NCBI GenBank assembly: GCA_021775475.1
Contig: JAJFHS010000027.1
Coordinates: 1-37,667, forward strand
From: Hyphomicrobiales bacterium
Lineage (GTDB): Bacteria > Pseudomonadota > Alphaproteobacteria > Rhizobiales > JAJFHR01
DNA length: 37,667 bases
Reading direction: 5' to 3'
The notes below the pieces were generated by a model. The model was not told where the DNA came from. It did no database searches and worked only from the letters and a program-made list of their open reading frames with translations. This document shows, in pieces, positions 22,094 through 31,480 of this stretch (position 1 is its first letter; each line of letters starts with the position of its first letter). The translations under genes were made by a program, and so were the position numbers.

Positions 22094-22819
22094 ATGTCTA
22101 TTTACGGAAAATTAGCCGGTGCTGCTGCTGGGCTTTACATGGGCGGGCCTTTGGGCGCGTTGCTGGGCAGTATTGCCGGGCATTATTTTATCGATAAAGA
22201 ACTGCCATATGACCCGGAAAAAAATCCGGAAGACCAGGTGGCTTTTTCTATCGGTATCATTGCTCTTTCGGCGAAAATGGCCAAGGCGGACGGGGTGGTT
22301 ACGCACGATGAGATTGCCGCGTTTAAACAGATTTTCAAGGTTCCAACTGAAGATTCAAAAAATGTCGGTCGCCTGTTTGACCGGGCCAAACAATCAGTTG
22401 CAGGTTTTGAGGCCTATGCCGGGCAACTGGCCGGATTATTCGATGGCCGGCTAGAGGTTCTGGAAGATGTGGTGGACGGGTTATTTCACATTGCCAAGGC
22501 TGACGGTGTTCTGCATCCAGCCGAATTGAGTTATCTTGAAAGCGTTGCGACAATTTTCGGGTTCTCAGCTGAAGATTTTCTCCGCATTAAGTCCCGGCAT
22601 ATGGAGATGGATAAGCGTGATCCTTATGTGACACTCGGGGTTTCACGCGAAGAATCGTCCAAATATATCAAACTCACCTATCGCAAGCTGGTTGCAGAAA
22701 ACCACCCGGACAAGCTGATTGCCCGTGGCGTGCCCGAAGAGGCCATCGTCATTGCCAATGAAAAGCTGGCGGCTATCAATGCCGCCTACGATGAGATTGT
22801 TAAGGAACGGAGGCTTTAG
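22094..22819 (+). CDS. DjlA-like protein: TerB domain plus J domain
   Basis: A 241-residue co-chaperone. A Gly/Ala-rich N-terminal hydrophobic segment (SIYGKLAGAAAGLYMGGPLGALLG, possibly membrane-associated) precedes a TerB-like helical domain (about residues 50-165, with repeated KADGVVTHDEI and KADGVLHPAEL). A C-terminal J domain (about 175-241) has the HPD triad in AENHPDKLIARG, needed to stimulate Hsp70. The ATG at 22094 gives the common alphaproteobacterial N-terminus; a TTG at 22052 would add 14 residues but lacks support. The Amidase_2 gene begins 2 bases after the stop. This pair just before rnpB and the mur cluster is familiar in Hyphomicrobiales-type genomes. Confidence 0.85.
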   Translation: MSIYGKLAGAAAGLYMGGPLGALLGSIAGHYFIDKELPYDPEKNPEDQVAFSIGIIALSAKMAKADGVVTHDEIAAFKQIFKVPTEDSKNVGRLFDRAKQSVAGFEAYAGQLAGLFDGRLEVLEDVVDGLFHIAKADGVLHPAELSYLESVATIFGFSAEDFLRIKSRHMEMDKRDPYVTLGVSREESSKYIKLTYRKLVAENHPDKLIARGVPEEAIVIANEKLAAINAAYDEIVKERRL

Positions 22820-22821
22820 CA

Positions 22822-23589
22822 ATGGCCATCTTCGAAATTGACAGATGCATGTCGTCAAGTTTTGATGAGCGTGCAGGGGGGCAAAAGCCAGACCTTTTAT
22901 TGTTGCATTACACCAATATGGCAACGGCTGCTAATGCCATCAAACGGCTGTGTGATCCAGTAACCCGGGTCAGTTGCCATTACCTCATTGCTGAAGACGG
23001 CGAGATAACCCAAATGGTGGAGGAAGAACATCGCGCCTGGCATGCGGGCAAATCATTGTGGGCAGGGTGCAAAGATATTAACAGCTGCTCGATCGGCATT
23101 GAGATTGCCAATGTCGGGCCCGATCAGGGGTATCCGCCTTTCCCCGATATCCAGATGGAGGCGGTGGAGGCTTTATGCCATGACATTTTCAGCCGCTACA
23201 GGATTGTTCCTGAGCGCGTGCTGGCACACTCTGATGTGGCACCGGCACGCAAACAGGATCCGGGTGAAAAATTTGACTGGCAACGCCTGTTTAGTGCCGG
23301 GATTGGCCTGTGGGTTGAGCCCGAGCCGATTGATGGCGTTGAGGGTTTTAAGCTAGGCGATACCAGCAAACATATCCTCAACCTGCAAAGCGCTCTTTCC
23401 ACCTATGGCTATCAGGTCAATATTACCGGCAGGTTCGACGCGCAAACCAAACATGTGGTGACGGCTTTTCAGCGTCATTTCCGCCAGGAGCGTGTGGATG
23501 GTGTTGCTGACTTTTCTACGTTGAAGACTTTGTCTGATCTTTTACAGGTCTATGAAGAAAGTAATTTAGCGCAAATAGCTGATATTTGA
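22822..23589 (+). CDS. N-acetylmuramoyl-L-alanine amidase (Amidase_2, AmiD/AmpD-like)
   Basis: A 255-residue zinc amidase that cuts the bond between N-acetylmuramic acid and the peptide stem. Zinc ligands would be His29 (LLLHYTN), His136 (VLAHSDVAP) and Asp146 (QDPGEKFDW). IGIEIANVGPDQGYPPFP is the family loop. A C-terminal peptidoglycan-binding domain 1 (about residues 175-245) is visible as LQSALSTYGYQVNITGRFDAQTKHVVTAFQRHFR. There is no signal peptide, so it is probably cytoplasmic and may process recycled anhydro-muropeptides, in keeping with the AmpG-like permease at 138. It is translated from the same message as the J-domain gene. Confidence 0.88.
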   Translation: MAIFEIDRCMSSSFDERAGGQKPDLLLLHYTNMATAANAIKRLCDPVTRVSCHYLIAEDGEITQMVEEEHRAWHAGKSLWAGCKDINSCSIGIEIANVGPDQGYPPFPDIQMEAVEALCHDIFSRYRIVPERVLAHSDVAPARKQDPGEKFDWQRLFSAGIGLWVEPEPIDGVEGFKLGDTSKHILNLQSALSTYGYQVNITGRFDAQTKHVVTAFQRHFRQERVDGVADFSTLKTLSDLLQVYEESNLAQIADI

Positions 23590-23624
23590 TCTTCTTGATA
23601 GAACACTTCTCGACCAATCAGGAC

Positions 23625-23652
23625 TTGACGTTGGTATTGCCGAAGTTCTATT
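23625..23652 (+). promoter_or_regulatory. Predicted rnpB promoter
   Basis: TTGACG (23625-23630) and TCTATT (23647-23652), 16 bases apart, place the transcription start near the 5' end of the RNase P RNA. Confidence 0.5.
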
Positions 23653-23658
23653 GGTTTT

Positions 23659-24063
<405 letters not shown>

Positions 24064-24344
24064 TAAAAAACAGACTTAACAATCGGTTTTGTTTTCGGCC
24101 GGTATTTGCAGGGATGGACGAAAAAACCACAATAACCCCACAAAATCACTCAAGGCGCGGGTAAAAGTAAAGGCTCTGTTAACGGGTGATCCGCTATAAA
24201 ACCAGCTGGTAATAATTGCTTAAATACAAACTCCAGCTGAGGTTGGAATATTTAACCATAGAATTGCCGTTGTATTTGGTTGAGTTTTGTGGAGAAAGAC
24301 GTGCACCAGCGGGTCTTGAAACAGATGCGAACAATGTGGTGGAA

Positions 24345-25370
24345 ATGGTGACGGTAGCCGGTAGCCATGTTCCGGTGATGTTGTCGCAGGTGCTGGACGT
24401 GTTGCAGCCACATGACAACGGGATATACGTTGACGCAACTTTTGGTGGCGGCGGCTATGCTCGCGCTTTGCTTGAGGCTGCAAATTGCACAGTTGTTGCT
24501 ATTGACCGCGACCCCCAGGCGATAGAGCGCGGCAAGTCTTTGCTGGCGGATTACCCGGACCGGCTGGTTTTGGTCGAGGGACGTTTTTCACAGATGAAAT
24601 CCCTGCTTGAGCCGCTTGGCATTGCCCAGGTTGATGGTGTGACTTTTGATGTTGGTGTGTCTTCGTTTCAGATTGATGATGCTGCGCGCGGGTTTTCGTT
24701 TCAGATGGATGGTCCGCTTGATATGCGTATGGAAGGGGTAACTTCCGAGGGTTTAAGTGCAGCAGACGTGGTAAATGGCCTCGATCAGAAGGATCTGGCA
24801 GCGTTAATTTATATTTTTGGTGAGGAGCGGCAATCACGCGCGATAGCGAGAGCAATTGTAGAGGCGCGGCTTGAAAAACCCTTAAAGCGCACCGACGAAC
24901 TGGCGAAAATTATCTCCGGCGTGGTGCATCAAAAACCGGGCAGGAAAAATCTGCATCCCGCAACCCGGACCTTTCAGGCCTTGCGCATTTATGTCAATGG
25001 CGAGCTGGATGAACTGGCCCGTGGCCTGTCTGCAGCCGAAGCTATTCTTGGGTGTGGCGGGCATATTGCTGTTGTATCGTTTCATTCTCTTGAAGACCGT
25101 ATTGTCAAGCGGTTCTTGCGCCAGCGTTGTGGCAAAACCCCACAAGGTTCACGCCATATGCCCGAGAATGCCGGCAATCAAAACGCGCCATCGTTTGTGG
25201 AAATCAAGCATAAGGCACTGCGTCCCGGCGATGATGAGGTTGATATTAATCCACGGGCGCGGTCGGCGCGCCTGCGTGCAGCCCGACGCACCAGTGCTGC
25301 GCCGTGGCCGGATGATGCCGGGGCTATGGTTTTTCCGAGGTATTCAGTTGAGGGGAGGGCTTTGTCATGA
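24345..25370 (+). CDS. rsmH: 16S rRNA m4C1402 methyltransferase
   Basis: A 341-residue SAM-dependent enzyme that adds the N4-methyl group of C1402 in 16S rRNA (formerly MraW). It shows HVPVMLSQVLDVL at the start, DATFGGGGYARALLE (SAM motif I) near residue 30, FDVGVSSFQIDDAARGFSFQ near residue 105, LHPATRTFQALRIYVN near residue 205 and VVSFHSLEDRIVKRFL near residue 245. The ATG at 24345 gives the expected N-terminus; upstream in-frame sequence is unlike the family. It opens the division/cell-wall operon and overlaps ftsL by 4 bases. The preceding 280 bases contain no mraZ gene, which normally comes first. Confidence 0.94.
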   Translation: MVTVAGSHVPVMLSQVLDVLQPHDNGIYVDATFGGGGYARALLEAANCTVVAIDRDPQAIERGKSLLADYPDRLVLVEGRFSQMKSLLEPLGIAQVDGVTFDVGVSSFQIDDAARGFSFQMDGPLDMRMEGVTSEGLSAADVVNGLDQKDLAALIYIFGEERQSRAIARAIVEARLEKPLKRTDELAKIISGVVHQKPGRKNLHPATRTFQALRIYVNGELDELARGLSAAEAILGCGGHIAVVSFHSLEDRIVKRFLRQRCGKTPQGSRHMPENAGNQNAPSFVEIKHKALRPGDDEVDINPRARSARLRAARRTSAAPWPDDAGAMVFPRYSVEGRALS

Positions 25371-25723
25371 TCCGTATCCTCAATATCGTCTCATTTATGA
25401 TGAGTGTTGTGCTTGCAGTGGTGCTTTACACCGTCAAGTACGATGCACAGGTTGAGATCAGGCGCATCAAGGTTCTCAAGGTTGATATTCGCAAGGAAGT
25501 TGAGACAATCAACATTTTACGGGCTGAATGGAGCTATCTCAATCAACCGGCCCGGTTGAAGCGACTGGCGGAGCGCTATACCAAATTAATGCCGCTGAGC
25601 GCCAGTCAGATTGTAACGGTCAACAATTTGCCGGAACGTCGCCGCGATAGTGAAGATTTTGAAGAGGACAAACGGCTGGGAGGGTTTGCCGGAAATGCCA
25701 CGGGATCAATTGAGGTTCAATGA
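25367..25723 (+). CDS. ftsL: Cell division protein FtsL
   Basis: A 118-residue bitopic protein: one membrane helix (about residues 3-22) and then a periplasmic heptad-like coiled coil (RRIKVLKVDIRKEVETINILRAEW). The family LNQPARLKRLAERY motif is near residue 60. It acts in the FtsQLB complex that activates FtsW-FtsI at the septum. The acidic tail is variable. The start overlaps the rsmH stop (ATGA). Confidence 0.88.
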   Translation: MIRILNIVSFMMSVVLAVVLYTVKYDAQVEIRRIKVLKVDIRKEVETINILRAEWSYLNQPARLKRLAERYTKLMPLSASQIVTVNNLPERRRDSEDFEEDKRLGGFAGNATGSIEVQ

Positions 25724-25757
25724 GTGAGCGAAATTAAGTAGAACGGGCAGGTTTGAA

Positions 25758-27467
25758 GTGAAACAAGAAAATAGCAGGAAAAAGAAATTTTCCATGGATA
25801 ACATGCCTGGTGATGCCGCCTCTGCGCGGGAAAACGACATGTTATCGCGCCTTGTGCTGGTGCTTGGAATTTTTGCCTTTGCATTTACCATTCTAGCTGT
25901 TCGGCTGGTCAATCTGTCCATGCTCGGTGACGATGACAGTCGCCTCAATGTTGCCGCCACGGTCAATGCGGTTCCGCCCAGACCAGATATTTTTGATCGT
26001 AATGGTGAAATGATGGCGACAGACATAACGGTCGCTTCCCTTTACGCTGATGCGCGCAAAATAATTGATATTGATGAAGCGTCCGACGCTATCAATGCAA
26101 TTTTACCTGATATTGATGCGCCTGCATTGCGCAAAAAACTCAAGACCAAACGGGCGTTTGTGTGGATCAGGCGCGAGGTGACGCCAAAACAAAAGGCCAG
26201 CATCTACAATCTGGGGCTACCGGGGCTGTATTTTGTCGACGAAACGCGCCGGGTCTATCCCAATGGCCGGGCTGCAGCCCACGTTCTGGGCTACGTCGAT
26301 ATTGATAATAATGGCATTGCCGGGATTGAGAAATATATCGACGGGGCTCGAAAAAACAAATCCAAAACCAAAAAAATTGCCAAAGTTGAGCCGGTTTACC
26401 TGTCGGTTGACTTGCGAGTGCAATACGCCTTGTCGGATGAACTGGCGCGCGCCAAAGAAGAATTCAGCGCAAAAGCCATTGCCGGTATTGTGATTGACGT
26501 TCAAAGTGGGGAAGTGGTGGCGATGGCTTCATTGCCGGATTTTGACCCTAATAATCCCACCCAGACGGTTAACAAGGAAACGCTTAACCGTAATACCGCC
26601 GGGGTTTATGAGTTGGGCTCAACTTTCAAAACTTTTACAGCGGCCATGGTTCTTGATAGCGGTGTTGCTAATATGGAAACCCGTTATGATGCGTCAAAAC
26701 CAATTAAGGTTGGCGGCTTCAAAATCGATGATTTCAAGGGTAAGAAGCGTAAGTTGTCGGTTCCTGAGGTTTTTATATTTTCGTCCAACATCGGTGCTGC
26801 TAAAATGGCACTGGAAATGGGTGTTGAGCGCCATCAGGAGTTTTTGCGGCGGCTTGGCCTGTTTGACCGCATGGTCACCGAACTGCCGGAAAACCGTAAA
26901 CCCCTGTTGCCCCGGGATTGGAAGCCTGTCAATTCCATGACAATTTCTTTTGGTCACGGAATTTCAATTGCGCCAATTCAAATGGCTTCTGCCGCCGCTG
27001 CCCTGATGAATGGTGGTCGATTGATTACACCAACATTCCTGCGCCGGTCTTCGGTTGCTGCCTTCCAGATATCCAAACAGGTGATTAAGCCCAAAACCAG
27101 TCGACAGATGCGCGAACTCATGCGTTTGAATGTTGTGCGGGGAACGGGGAAAAAGGCTAATGTGCCCGGTTATATGGTTGGCGGGAAAACCGGCACCGGC
27201 GAAAAGGTGATAAATGGCAGATATAAGGATGGTTTTCTGCTTAATACATTCCTCAGTGCTTTTCCCACTGATGCGCCGCAATATGTGATGCTGGTTATGA
27301 TTGATGAACCTAAACCGACAAAGGACACTTTCGGCTATGCAACCGCTGGGTGGAATGCAGCGCCGACAACGGGTAAAATCATCAGGCGGATTGCTCCTAT
27401 GCTGGGTGTGCTGCCGCGCGGTGAGCAACTCAATCCTTTTGGTGATCCGGTTATGGTATCTTATTAA
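25758..27467 (+). CDS. ftsI: Septal peptidoglycan transpeptidase FtsI (PBP3)
   Basis: A 569-residue class B penicillin-binding protein. A cytoplasmic N-terminus and one membrane helix (about 31-52) precede the PBP dimerisation domain, with RPDIFDRNGEMMATD near residue 75. The transpeptidase domain follows, with Ser288-x-x-Lys291 (GSTFK), SSN near residue 343 and KTGTGE near residue 475. It crosslinks septal peptidoglycan together with FtsW. It starts at a GTG 34 bases after ftsL, and murE follows after 13 bases. Confidence 0.95.
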   Translation: MKQENSRKKKFSMDNMPGDAASARENDMLSRLVLVLGIFAFAFTILAVRLVNLSMLGDDDSRLNVAATVNAVPPRPDIFDRNGEMMATDITVASLYADARKIIDIDEASDAINAILPDIDAPALRKKLKTKRAFVWIRREVTPKQKASIYNLGLPGLYFVDETRRVYPNGRAAAHVLGYVDIDNNGIAGIEKYIDGARKNKSKTKKIAKVEPVYLSVDLRVQYALSDELARAKEEFSAKAIAGIVIDVQSGEVVAMASLPDFDPNNPTQTVNKETLNRNTAGVYELGSTFKTFTAAMVLDSGVANMETRYDASKPIKVGGFKIDDFKGKKRKLSVPEVFIFSSNIGAAKMALEMGVERHQEFLRRLGLFDRMVTELPENRKPLLPRDWKPVNSMTISFGHGISIAPIQMASAAAALMNGGRLITPTFLRRSSVAAFQISKQVIKPKTSRQMRELMRLNVVRGTGKKANVPGYMVGGKTGTGEKVINGRYKDGFLLNTFLSAFPTDAPQYVMLVMIDEPKPTKDTFGYATAGWNAAPTTGKIIRRIAPMLGVLPRGEQLNPFGDPVMVSY

Positions 27468-27480
27468 GGCCGATAGTATT

Positions 27481-28941
27481 ATGGAGCTTGCCGCACTCGC
27501 TGGTCCCGACTTGAAGGTGTCAGATGACCGGGCAACTCTCGATATTTCAGGCCTGACGGCTGACAGTCGCGAGGTCCAGCCCGGATTTTTGTTTGCAGCC
27601 TTGCCAGGCGTGCAGTTTGATGGCGCCAAATTTATACCAGATGCCATAAGTCGCGGAGCCGTCGCCGTCTTAATGTCTATGGAAACAGATGTTGCCGCGG
27701 ACTGGAATGTGCCTGTCTTGCAGGTTAACAATCCGCGCTCGGAGCTGGCGAAGATGGCAGCGCGGTTTTATGATCGCCAACCTGAAACAATAGTCGCTGT
27801 CACCGGCACCAACGGCAAAACATCGGTGGCCACATTTGTGCGTGAAATCTGGGTACAGCTTGGGTTGAAATCCGCCAGCCTCGGTACTGTTGGTATGGTG
27901 ACGCCCGATCACACAATTCCTCTGCAGCACACAACTCCTGAACCGGTTGGTCTGCACAGAATGCTTAAACAGGTGGCAGAAGAGGGCATCGACCATCTGG
28001 CTTTTGAAGCCTCAAGTCACGGGCTGGCGCAAAACCGGGTTGACGGTGTGCGGATCAAGGCAGCCGCCTTTACCAACCTCAGTCGCGACCATCTTGATTA
28101 TCATGCGAATTTTGAGGAATACCTCGGCGAAAAACTTAAACTGTTTTCAGACATCCTCCCGGCTGATGGCTGTGTAATTGTTAATGCTGACAGTAAGGAT
28201 GGCGCGCGCGTTATCGACGTTGCCAGACAGCGTGACCTCAAACTTATGACCTTCGGTGAGTCGGGGACTGATTTAAAACTGCTGGCGCACCAGCGCGATG
28301 GCTATGGCCAGAAAATTGTTGTTGGTGCTGAAGGTCAGGAATTTGCACTTGATTTTCCGCTTGTGGGCGATTTTCAGGTGTCGAACGCCCTGTGTGCGGC
28401 AGCTCTTGTGATGGCAACAGGCTATGTGGCAAAGGAGGTTTTGCCCTTGCTTGAACGTCTGCAAGGAGCAAAGGGCCGTCTTGATCTTGTTGGTCACCAC
28501 GAAAGCGGTGCTGCGATTTTTGTCGATTATTCACACACTCCCACGGCCCTCAAAGTTGCCCTTGAAACCTTGCGGCCTTACGTTCAATCAAAGCTTGTGG
28601 TTGTGTTTGGTGCGGGAGGAGACCGCGACAAGGGTAAGCGTCCGCAAATGGGAAAAATTGCCGTAGAATATGCAGATCTTGCAATTGTTACAGATGACAA
28701 TCCGAGAAACGAAGATCCGGCGCAAATCCGGCGTGAAATCCTTGAAACTGCTCCAGGGGCCATGGAAATTGGTGACAGAGGTGCAGCGATAGCCTATGGC
28801 ATTGGGCAATTGAAGCAAGGCGATATTCTGCTGGTGGCCGGCAAGGGCCATGAGTCCGGGCAAATTGTCGGAAATCAAGTGTTGCCGTTTAGTGATCATG
28901 ATGTCATCGAGAGATGTTTGATTGAGGAAAAACAATCGTGA
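27481..28941 (+). CDS. murE: UDP-MurNAc-tripeptide synthetase (meso-DAP adding)
   Basis: A 486-residue cytoplasmic Mur ligase that adds the third residue to UDP-MurNAc-dipeptide. The ATP loop is GTNGKTS at residues 109-115. DNPRNEDP at about 405-412 is the DNPR signature for meso-diaminopimelate rather than lysine. GDRDKGKRPQMG and AGKGHESGQ are further family motifs. The ATG at 27481 follows the ftsI stop by 13 bases; a longer frame starting inside ftsI is spurious. The last bases overlap the GTG start of murF. Confidence 0.95.
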   Translation: MELAALAGPDLKVSDDRATLDISGLTADSREVQPGFLFAALPGVQFDGAKFIPDAISRGAVAVLMSMETDVAADWNVPVLQVNNPRSELAKMAARFYDRQPETIVAVTGTNGKTSVATFVREIWVQLGLKSASLGTVGMVTPDHTIPLQHTTPEPVGLHRMLKQVAEEGIDHLAFEASSHGLAQNRVDGVRIKAAAFTNLSRDHLDYHANFEEYLGEKLKLFSDILPADGCVIVNADSKDGARVIDVARQRDLKLMTFGESGTDLKLLAHQRDGYGQKIVVGAEGQEFALDFPLVGDFQVSNALCAAALVMATGYVAKEVLPLLERLQGAKGRLDLVGHHESGAAIFVDYSHTPTALKVALETLRPYVQSKLVVVFGAGGDRDKGKRPQMGKIAVEYADLAIVTDDNPRNEDPAQIRREILETAPGAMEIGDRGAAIAYGIGQLKQGDILLVAGKGHESGQIVGNQVLPFSDHDVIERCLIEEKQS

Positions 28942-30341
28942 AACCGGATATTCTCTGGCAAGTTTCAGAGGCCATTTTGGCTATGGAAGCGCAAAGTGCC
29001 TGCGGGTCTGAGGGGGCAATCCGCGGCATTTCCATTGATAGCCGAACTGTGCAGGAAGATGATCTGTTTTTTGCTATTCTTGGTGATCAGCTCGATGGTC
29101 ATGATTATGTTGAAAATGCGCTTGCTCAAGGTGCGTGCGCAGCCGTGGTTTCCAGACCGGTTGAGGGTGTTGATCCTGAAAAACTGCTAAGCGTTGCTGA
29201 CACTTTGGTAGCGCTCAACAGGTTGGGAATAGCGGCGCGAGCAAGAAATGCCGCCAAGGTAATCGCTGTTACCGGCAGTGTCGGCAAAACCGGCACCAAG
29301 GAGGGCTTGCGACTGGCGCTGGAAAAGAGTGGCTTGGTTCATGCCGCTGTTGCCTCGTTCAACAATCATTGGGGAGTGCCACTGACGTTGGCGCGGTGGC
29401 CGCAAAAATGCGATTTCGGTATCTTTGAAATCGGCATGAACCATGCAAATGAAATCACACCGCTGGTTAAAATGGTGCGCCCGCATATTGCCATCATCAC
29501 CAATGTCGCACCCGTTCATCTGATGTATTTTTCTTCTGTCGATGAGATTGCCAAAGCCAAGGCGGAAATTTTTTGCGGACTTGAACCCGGTGGTACGGCT
29601 ATTTTAAACCGCGAAAATCCTTATTTTGACTACCTGGTTGACGCAGCGCGCCAGGCTGGTGTTGCGGAAATAATCAGCGTTGGTGAACATAAAGACGCAA
29701 TGGTGCGGTTGGTCAATTGTGATCTTTATGGGGATAAATCCCACGTTTCAGTGGATTTAATGGGGCAATCGATAACATATGACGTCGGTGCGCCGGGTAA
29801 ACATCTGGTTGTTAATTCCCTTGGTGTGCTGGCCGCGGTTAAAGCCGCTGGCGGTAATGTAAAGCTGGCTGCTGCTGCTTTGCAGGACTGGAAGGCACCG
29901 GTGGGGCGTGGCGCACAACATCGTTTGAAGGTTGGGGAAGATTCAGCTGTTTTGATAGATGAAACATTTAATGCAAATCCCACGTCCATGCGTGCAGCCC
30001 TTGCCACGCTAGCCAGTGCAAACCCTCACGGCAATGGCCGCAGAATAGCCGTTATTGGCGATATGCTTGAGCTGGGTGAAATTTCAAAAGATGCGCACCG
30101 TGAACTGCTGCAACCGCTTCTCGATGCCAAAGTTGATAAGGTTTTTGCCGCAGGTAGCCATATGAGGTTTTTGTGGGATGATATTCCAGCAGATATCAAG
30201 GGTGCATATGCGCCCGATGCCATCAGTCTGGAGCAAAATCTGATTGAAGCTGTTCAGCCGGGTGACGTCGTTATGATCAAAGGGTCCAAGGGATCTAGAC
30301 TGGGACCGCTTGTAGACGCTTTGTTGACGTATTTCAGGTAG
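28938..30341 (+). CDS. murF: UDP-MurNAc-pentapeptide synthetase (D-Ala-D-Ala adding)
   Basis: A 467-residue Mur ligase that attaches D-Ala-D-Ala to the tripeptide precursor. The ATP loop is TGSVGKTGTKEG near residues 111-122 (typical Ser-Val form). SFNNHWGVPLTL near residue 140, EIGMNHANEI near 157 and DETFNANPTSMRAAL near residue 336 are family motifs. The GTG start overlaps the murE stop (GTGA). mraY follows after 44 bases. Confidence 0.95.
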   Translation: MKPDILWQVSEAILAMEAQSACGSEGAIRGISIDSRTVQEDDLFFAILGDQLDGHDYVENALAQGACAAVVSRPVEGVDPEKLLSVADTLVALNRLGIAARARNAAKVIAVTGSVGKTGTKEGLRLALEKSGLVHAAVASFNNHWGVPLTLARWPQKCDFGIFEIGMNHANEITPLVKMVRPHIAIITNVAPVHLMYFSSVDEIAKAKAEIFCGLEPGGTAILNRENPYFDYLVDAARQAGVAEIISVGEHKDAMVRLVNCDLYGDKSHVSVDLMGQSITYDVGAPGKHLVVNSLGVLAAVKAAGGNVKLAAAALQDWKAPVGRGAQHRLKVGEDSAVLIDETFNANPTSMRAALATLASANPHGNGRRIAVIGDMLELGEISKDAHRELLQPLLDAKVDKVFAAGSHMRFLWDDIPADIKGAYAPDAISLEQNLIEAVQPGDVVMIKGSKGSRLGPLVDALLTYFR

Positions 30342-30385
30342 TTATATTTTTGTTAAGGTTAAGAAAGTGAGACCTCAGGAGAGCT

Positions 30386-31474
30386 ATGCTTTATTATTTA
30401 ATGCTTGAATTGTCCGACCAGGTGCCGGCGCTGAATGTTTTCAGGTATATTACCTTTCGCACCGGTGGGGCTACGATTACGGCACTGCTGATGGTGTTTT
30501 TATTCGGCCCATGGATTATCAAGGCCCTGAAAGTACGCCAGGGCAAGGGCCAGCCTATCCGTGAAGACGGACCAAAACGTCACCTGATCGAAAAACAGGG
30601 AACGCCGACAATGGGCGGTCTGATGATCCTGTTTGGTATTGCCACCGCCACATTGCTGTGGGGCAACCTTTCCAATATCTATGTCTGGGTCGTGCTTGGT
30701 GTGACGCTTGCCTTTGGTACTATCGGGCTTTATGACGATTATCTCAAAGTTACCCGTTCAACATCCAACGGATTTTCAGGCCGGGTAAAATTTTTATTCG
30801 AAGCCATCGTGGCGATGGTCGCGGTCTATCTGATTATGCAGGCGGGTGACCAGCCTTTCTCTTCTTCTTTGACGTTTCCTTTCTTTAAAAACGTCATCGT
30901 TGACCTCGGCTGGTTTTTCATTCTGTTTGGTGCCTTTGTGATTGTCGGGTCAGGTAATTCGGTCAATTTGACCGATGGTCTTGATGGACTGGCCATTGTG
31001 CCGGTAATGATTGCATCAGCCAGTTTTGGCGTAATTGCCTATCTTACCGGTAACGCAATTTTCGCTGATTACCTGCAAATCCATTATGTCGCCGGAACCG
31101 GTGAACTGGCGGTTTTCTGCGGTGCTGTGCTTGGTGCGGGCCTGGGTTTTTTGTGGTTCAATGCGCCACCGGCGATGATTTTCATGGGCGATACCGGGTC
31201 TTTGGCACTTGGTGGTGCGCTTGGTGCCATTGCCGTTGCCTCCAAACATGAAATTGTTCTGGCCATTATCGGTGGATTGTTCGTGCTGGAAACAATTTCT
31301 GTCATTGTTCAGGTCGTGTCTTACAAGCTTACGGGAAAAAGGGTTTTCCGCATGGCACCCCTGCACCATCATTTTGAACAAAAAGGCTGGGCGGAAGCCA
31401 CTATTGTTATCCGTTTCTGGATTATTTCCGTGGTTCTGGCGCTTGCCGGTCTTGCCACTTTAAAATTAAGGTAG
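30386..31474 (+). CDS. mraY: Phospho-MurNAc-pentapeptide transferase
   Basis: A 362-residue, ten-helix inner-membrane enzyme that transfers phospho-MurNAc-pentapeptide to undecaprenyl phosphate, giving lipid I. Mg2+-site and family motifs are clear: [13 protein letters not shown] near residue 70, YDDYLKV near residue 117, [13 protein letters not shown] near residue 193, [11 protein letters not shown] near 265 and [13 protein letters not shown] near residue 322. An AGGAGAG ribosome site precedes the ATG. Confidence 0.96.
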   Translation: MLYYLMLELSDQVPALNVFRYITFRTGGATITALLMVFLFGPWIIKALKVRQGKGQPIREDGPKRHLIEKQGTPTMGGLMILFGIATATLLWGNLSNIYVWVVLGVTLAFGTIGLYDDYLKVTRSTSNGFSGRVKFLFEAIVAMVAVYLIMQAGDQPFSSSLTFPFFKNVIVDLGWFFILFGAFVIVGSGNSVNLTDGLDGLAIVPVMIASASFGVIAYLTGNAIFADYLQIHYVAGTGELAVFCGAVLGAGLGFLWFNAPPAMIFMGDTGSLALGGALGAIAVASKHEIVLAIIGGLFVLETISVIVQVVSYKLTGKRVFRMAPLHHHFEQKGWAEATIVIRFWIISVVLALAGLATLKLR

Positions 31475-31480
31475 AGGCCA

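Noticed and set aside
27301..27480. N-terminal extension of MurE within ftsI
   Set aside because: This is an out-of-frame overlap with the end of ftsI; the ATG at 27481 gives a normal MurE N-terminus.
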